Shown piece by piece: positions 60,887 to 64,000 of a DNA stretch of 64,000 nucleotides. Both the position numbers and the translations under genes were made by a program. The stretch comes from Streptomyces sp. S3(2020) (GTDB lineage: Bacteria; Actinomycetota; Actinomycetes; Streptomycetales; Streptomycetaceae), in the NCBI RefSeq assembly GCF_013044505.1, contig NZ_JABERD010000010.1, positions 38,759 through 102,758 on the forward strand, written 5' to 3'. Within the stretch, counting starts at the first letter, position 1; every line of letters starts with the position of its first letter. The notes under the pieces are model-generated. The model did not search any database. It was not told the DNA's origin and was given only the letters and a program-made list of their open reading frames with translations.

Positions 60887-61636
60887 ATGGGCAGACTGCT
60901 GGGGGCGGTCACAGCCGTGGTGGTGGCGGCCGCGGCACTGGTCCTGGCTCACGTGGCGGGAGCGCCGCCCGCGCTGGTGTTCGCGGTCGGGGCGGGCGTA
61001 CTGAGCCTCGTATGGCTGCTGCTCCTGCTGACACTGCCGTGGAACCTGTACTTCCGCGCACATACCGTGCTGGCCGAGATCGCGGTCAGCCGCGAGAAGG
61101 GCATCACGGTCCCCGCCGCCCGGGACACGGAGGCCGCGCGTATCGCCCGCACCATGCTCCGGGCGGCGGTCGCGGGACACGTCCTGACGGCCGGGGTCGT
61201 CTTCGCGGTCACCTGGGCGACGGGCGGGCTCACGGGCTACTGGTTCGCGGCGTTCTTCCTGCTGAGCACCTTCTTCCGCCCCGCCGGGGCGTACTTCGGC
61301 CAGCTCCGGCGGCGGCTGGGCACACTCCTGAAGGACGTCACGTACCCGCGCGACGACGTCGTGGAGCTACAGGCCCGGCTCAACCGAGCCGAGGCCGGGA
61401 CACGCGTACTGGAGGAGAAGGCGGAGGAACAGTACCGGGCCCTGTCCGAACTGCGCCGCACCATGGACGCGTTGGCCATGAGCAGCCACGAGCGGACCGA
61501 GGGGACGGACCGCAGGATCGCCGCGCTGGGCAGGGAGTTCGAGTCCACGGTGAACCGTCTGACCGACAACCAGGAGATCATCGCGGGCGTGAAGGCCTTC
61601 CTGCGCCTGCTGCGCACCACCGACCCGACCGGGTGA
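60887..61636 (+). CDS. Four-helix membrane protein with C-terminal coiled coil
   Basis: 249 residues from ATG 60887 (AGGAGG upstream). Membrane helices at about 3-24, 28-50, 90-112 and 118-135 (AVTAVVVAAAALVLAHVAGA, ALVFAVGAGVLSLVWLLLLL, AVAGHVLTAGVVFAVTWATG, WFAAFFLLSTFF), then a cytoplasmic coiled coil of about 75 residues rich in Glu, Arg and Leu (VELQARLNRAEAGTRVLEEK to LRRTMDALAMSSHERTEG). Not recognised. Divergent from the LAL regulator; no further context. Confidence 0.75.
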   Translation: MGRLLGAVTAVVVAAAALVLAHVAGAPPALVFAVGAGVLSLVWLLLLLTLPWNLYFRAHTVLAEIAVSREKGITVPAARDTEAARIARTMLRAAVAGHVLTAGVVFAVTWATGGLTGYWFAAFFLLSTFFRPAGAYFGQLRRRLGTLLKDVTYPRDDVVELQARLNRAEAGTRVLEEKAEEQYRALSELRRTMDALAMSSHERTEGTDRRIAALGREFESTVNRLTDNQEIIAGVKAFLRLLRTTDPTG

Positions 61637-61721
61637 GGGACGGGCTGCCGCCCTTTGCGCGGGCGTGAATATGTAGTCGACAACCGGGTCCCATAACCTC
61701 GTACAGAGGACGTGGGATGCC

Positions 61722-62585
61722 GTGGGTGTCGACCTTGGGGAGGCGTTGGTGTTCGGTAAGGGCGCGGGGCTGTTCGCGGGAGCGGTGATCGTGGCGTGCA
61801 TGGCGCTCGTCGGCTCCGGTGCGCTGGGCGGTGCCCTCTCCGGCAGGTCGGAGCCCGCCGGAGCGGTCAAGCAGGTCGTGCCGAACCGGGTCATGACGTG
61901 GAACCTGTGCAACCCGTGCGAGGAGAGCAACGCCGACCGGGCGGCGGAGATCGCCGCGTACGCGCCGCAGGTCGTCGCCGTGCAGGAGGCGTGCGCGCCC
62001 GACGTGGAGAAGATCCGCGACTACCTGGAGAGCCTCTTCGGGCTGGTCTACCACGTCGAGTACGGATCGGTCCTCCAGAACTGGGGCCGCTGCGGGGGAG
62101 CACCGTGGAACCCCGGAGGCTACGGCCAGGCCCTTCTGTCGGCGGCACCGATGACCGACCGCGTCAACGTCGAATACCCCGACGGCGGATCCGAGGACCG
62201 CGGCTACATGGCCGTCACCACCACGGTGGACGGCCGGTCCGTCCGGGTCTTCAACACCCACCTCGCCGAACGACGGCAGGAGGACGTCCGGGTGAAGCAG
62301 GCCGGCGTACTCGCCAAGGAGATCGCCCGGCACGACCGCGCCATCGTCCTCGGCGACTTCAACGCCGTGCCGGACGCTCCCGAACTGGCCCCGATATGGG
62401 CGCTGGCCAAGGACACCGACCCGCAGTGCCGACCCTCCTCAGCCGGCGTCTGCAAGCCGACCACCGAGTGGCAGAGCAAGTTCGACTACGTCTTTCTGCG
62501 AGGCATCACCCCGCTCCGGCACAGCGTGGAACCCAGCGAGTACTCCGACCACTACGTGCTGCACACCGACCTGGACCTGCCATGA
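61722..62585 (+). CDS. Secreted endonuclease/exonuclease/phosphatase-family protein
   Basis: 287 residues; hydrophobic lead (AGLFAGAVIVACMALVGSGAL) acts as signal peptide or anchor. EEP fold: VMTWNLCNPC with the Asn ligand, VVAVQEAC with the metal Glu, FNTHLAE, IVLGDFNAVP (Asp-x-Asn) and SDHYVLHTDL with the catalytic His. Could be a nuclease, sphingomyelinase-like or phosphatase; four extra Cys suggest disulfides, fitting export. GTG 61749 with GGGGAGG 5 bases upstream is a better-supported start than GTG 61722. Confidence 0.85.
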   Translation: MGVDLGEALVFGKGAGLFAGAVIVACMALVGSGALGGALSGRSEPAGAVKQVVPNRVMTWNLCNPCEESNADRAAEIAAYAPQVVAVQEACAPDVEKIRDYLESLFGLVYHVEYGSVLQNWGRCGGAPWNPGGYGQALLSAAPMTDRVNVEYPDGGSEDRGYMAVTTTVDGRSVRVFNTHLAERRQEDVRVKQAGVLAKEIARHDRAIVLGDFNAVPDAPELAPIWALAKDTDPQCRPSSAGVCKPTTEWQSKFDYVFLRGITPLRHSVEPSEYSDHYVLHTDLDLP

Positions 62586-62610
62586 CTGGACCTGCCATAA
62601 GACGTCCGGC

Positions 62611-63033
62611 TCAGCCGTTGTACGGGGCGGTGACGTCCAGGACCCAGGTGACGCCGAAACGGTCGGTGAGCATGCCGTACAGCGGCGCCCACGGAGCCGG
62701 TTCCAGCGGGCGCGCGATGGTCGAGCCCTCGGCGAGCCTGCCCCACAGAGCGCTGATCTCGTCGCCGTCGGCACCGCGCACGGAGACGAAGAACGGGTTG
62801 TCGCCCTGGTTCCAGGGCAGCTGCGAGGGCACGTCGTAGGCCATGACGTGGAAGCCGTTGTCGCCGACGACCTCGCCCCACATCACCCAGTCCGCCTCGC
62901 TCTCGTTCCGCACGGCGCCCGCGTCCTTGTAGGTCACCGCTACGGTGCGTCCGCCGAAGACGGACCGGTAGAAGTCCAGCGCCTCCCGCGCGGTGCCCCG
63001 GAAGTTCAGGTGCGTGGTGGTGGTGACGGACAT
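62611..63033 (-). CDS. VOC/PhnB-like glyoxalase-fold protein
   Basis: 140 residues of two beta-alpha-beta-beta-beta units: THLNFRGTAREALDFYRSVFGG and FFVSVRGADGDEISALWGRL, ending with WAPLYGMLTDRFGVTWVLDV. The metal ligands of true glyoxalases are only partly present, as in other PhnB-like (DUF899-like) proteins, so activity is uncertain. ATG 63033 has AAGGAG. Divergent from the WYL regulator across a 94-base gap containing two inverted repeats. Confidence 0.88.
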   Translation of the reverse strand: MSVTTTTHLNFRGTAREALDFYRSVFGGRTVAVTYKDAGAVRNESEADWVMWGEVVGDNGFHVMAYDVPSQLPWNQGDNPFFVSVRGADGDEISALWGRLAEGSTIARPLEPAPWAPLYGMLTDRFGVTWVLDVTAPYNG

Positions 63034-63052
63034 GATCTGCTCCTTGCCTCAA

Positions 63053-63106
63053 GGTGACGAAGACGTATGTCACCCTGGCGGAGGTAGCGGACAGGTTGTG
63101 TCCTGT
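63053..63106. promoter_or_regulatory. Two inverted repeats in VOC/WYL divergent gap
   Basis: GGTGAC, 10 bases, GTCACC (63053-63074) and ACAGG, 6 bases, CCTGT (63091-63106, extended by CGG/CCG on the outside). The second is a plausible binding site for the WYL regulator; the first lies in the leader of the VOC gene. Confidence 0.45.
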
Positions 63107-63127
63107 ACCGCGGGCAGGATGGATCCC

Positions 63128-63793
63128 ATGCACAAGACATCCTCCCGACTGCTCGCGCTGCTCTCCCTGCTCCAGACGCACCGTGACTGGTCCGGTGAGG
63201 ATCTCGCCGGGCGTCTCGACATCACCTCGCGCACCGTGCGCCGTGACATCGACCGGCTCCGCGAACTCGGATACCGGATCACGACCGTCAAAGGACCGGC
63301 CGGTGGGTACCGCCTGGACGCCGGTACCCACATGCCGCCCATGCTGTTCGACGACGGCCAGGCCGTCGCCCTGGCCGTCGCGCTGCGGACCGCGGCGGCC
63401 GACACCACCGTCGGCGAGGACGCGACCCGGGCGCTGGCCACGCTCCGCCAGGTCATGCCACCCCGGCTGCGCCACCGCATCGACCTGCTGCGCGTCACGG
63501 CCGTCCCACCACCCTCGGCTCGCGACGCCCCGCAGGTCGACCCGCGTGTCCTGGTGGATCTGAGCCGCATCATCCACGCCCGCGAGGAACTGCGCTTCGA
63601 CCACAGCCCGGGCCCCGGCACCTCAGCCGACAGGCCCCGCCGCGTGGAGCCCCACCACCTGGTCACCCGGTTCAATCGCTGGTACCTCGTGGCCTGGGAC
63701 CTGGACCGTGAGGACTGGCGTACGTTCCGCGTCGACCGCGTCCGCCCCCGCACCCCCACCGGCCGGCCCCCGCCCCGCCGCACTCCCGCCTGA
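63128..63793 (+). CDS. YafY-type HTH/WYL regulator, 3' end unreliable
   Basis: 221 residues from ATG 63128 (AGGA upstream). DeoR-like winged helix (LALLSLLQTHRDWSGEDLAG, SRTVRRDIDRLRELGY), then a WYL domain (REELRF, VEPHHLVTRFNRWYLVAWDLDREDWRTFRVDRV). At about residue 207 the family pattern (further WYL strands and a C-terminal helix) stops and the sequence becomes Pro/Arg-rich, exactly where the DNA turns C-rich. I take the observed stop at 63793 as an artefact of poor sequence; the true gene should be about 100 residues longer. Confidence 0.8.
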   Translation: MHKTSSRLLALLSLLQTHRDWSGEDLAGRLDITSRTVRRDIDRLRELGYRITTVKGPAGGYRLDAGTHMPPMLFDDGQAVALAVALRTAAADTTVGEDATRALATLRQVMPPRLRHRIDLLRVTAVPPPSARDAPQVDPRVLVDLSRIIHAREELRFDHSPGPGTSADRPRRVEPHHLVTRFNRWYLVAWDLDREDWRTFRVDRVRPRTPTGRPPPRRTPA

Positions 63794-64000
63794 CGCACCC
63801 CCGCCTGCCGCCGCCCACCCCCCCCCCGCCGCCCCCGCCCCCCCCGCCCCCCCCCTCCCCCCCCCCCGCCACCGCGCCCCCCCCCCCCCCCCGCCCCCCG
63901 CGGCCCCCCCCCCGCCCCCCCGCGCGCCCCCCCCCCCCCCGCCGCCGCCCCCGGGCCGCCCCTGCCCAGCCCCCTCCCCCCGCCGCGCCCCCGTCCCCAG
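63794..64000. other. C-rich low-complexity contig end
   Basis: 207 bases made almost only of C with scattered G, including C runs of ten or more, and nearly no A or T. No gene, hairpin or repeat unit is visible. It has the look of low-quality read ends at an assembly break, and not of a telomere or coding sequence. Confidence 0.8.

Noticed and set aside
63794..64000. Linear-chromosome telomere at the window end
   Set aside because: Streptomyces telomeres are rich in palindromes; this stretch has none and is nearly pure C.

Overview
The window is about 73% GC by eye, gene-dense and free of RNA genes, CRISPR arrays and transposases. Its codon use, mycothiol-dependent enzymes, TAT-exported glycoside hydrolases, DUF574-type methyltransferase, LuxR regulator of the large ATPase (LAL) type, CvnA-like sensor kinase and ECF41 sigma factors all point to a Streptomyces (or very close relative) chromosome arm. 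The last ~200 bases are almost pure C and look like a failing contig end, not biology.

Layout. 1-1545: 3' end of an aldehyde dehydrogenase gene and an overlapping PuuD-like amidotransferase (gamma-glutamyl-polyamine catabolism). 1554-1721: a short nucleotidyltransferase remnant. 1889-5599: an exported DUF3500-type protein and an OmpR-type two-component system. 5787-10283: a sugar-acid catabolic cluster (zinc alcohol dehydrogenase, FAH-family hydrolase, IclR regulator, divergent IlvD/Edd dehydratase). 10275-12363: a GlxA-type regulator divergent from a NAD(P)-binding oxidoreductase across an array of GTTCTC/GAGAAC hexamers. 12449-20001: single genes, including a DUF574 methyltransferase, an extraordinary Ser-x-x triplet-repeat membrane protein, a barstar-like protein, a maleylpyruvate-isomerase-like protein, a pentapeptide-like membrane protein, an SDR, a DUF1801 protein and a HAD hydrolase.

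20132-28130: a 1736-residue secreted protein with two GH43-like modules and two LamG modules, beside an orphan CvnA-type sensor kinase. 28147-32430: an LRV-repeat protein, an unknown protein and a membrane protein ending in a phospholipase-C-like domain, with overlapping reading frames. 32513-38785: alpha/beta hydrolase, thioesterase/HxlR pair, a double-HTH MerR regulator facing an erythromycin-esterase-like gene, an isochorismatase/GlxA pair and a GIY-YIG protein. 39054-44741: a secreted polysaccharide-degradation locus, GH95-GH97-GH88, with a good TTGACA promoter and a perfect palindrome at the start site. 44811-45890: a 32-residue membrane microprotein and an unknown protein.

45955-51885: a CHAT (caspase-like) protease with TPRs, followed by a Sel1/TPR protein, and divergent from a small Cys-rich protein and a membrane protein. 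This is the most system-like uncharacterised unit in the window. 52159-57819: two ECF41-family sigma factors (one lacking its C-terminal regulatory domain) bracket three redox genes, each preceded by the same element, (T/C)GTCACA-N15-CGGTC, so the locus looks like a compact sigma regulon. 57896-63793: a LAL regulator, a coiled-coil membrane protein, a secreted endonuclease/exonuclease/phosphatase, and a VOC protein facing a WYL/YafY regulator whose 3' end decays into the C-rich contig end.

A scale-crossing pattern: about ten genes have a TANNNT box 6-7 bases before the start codon and no Shine-Dalgarno sequence, which is the layout of leaderless mRNAs.
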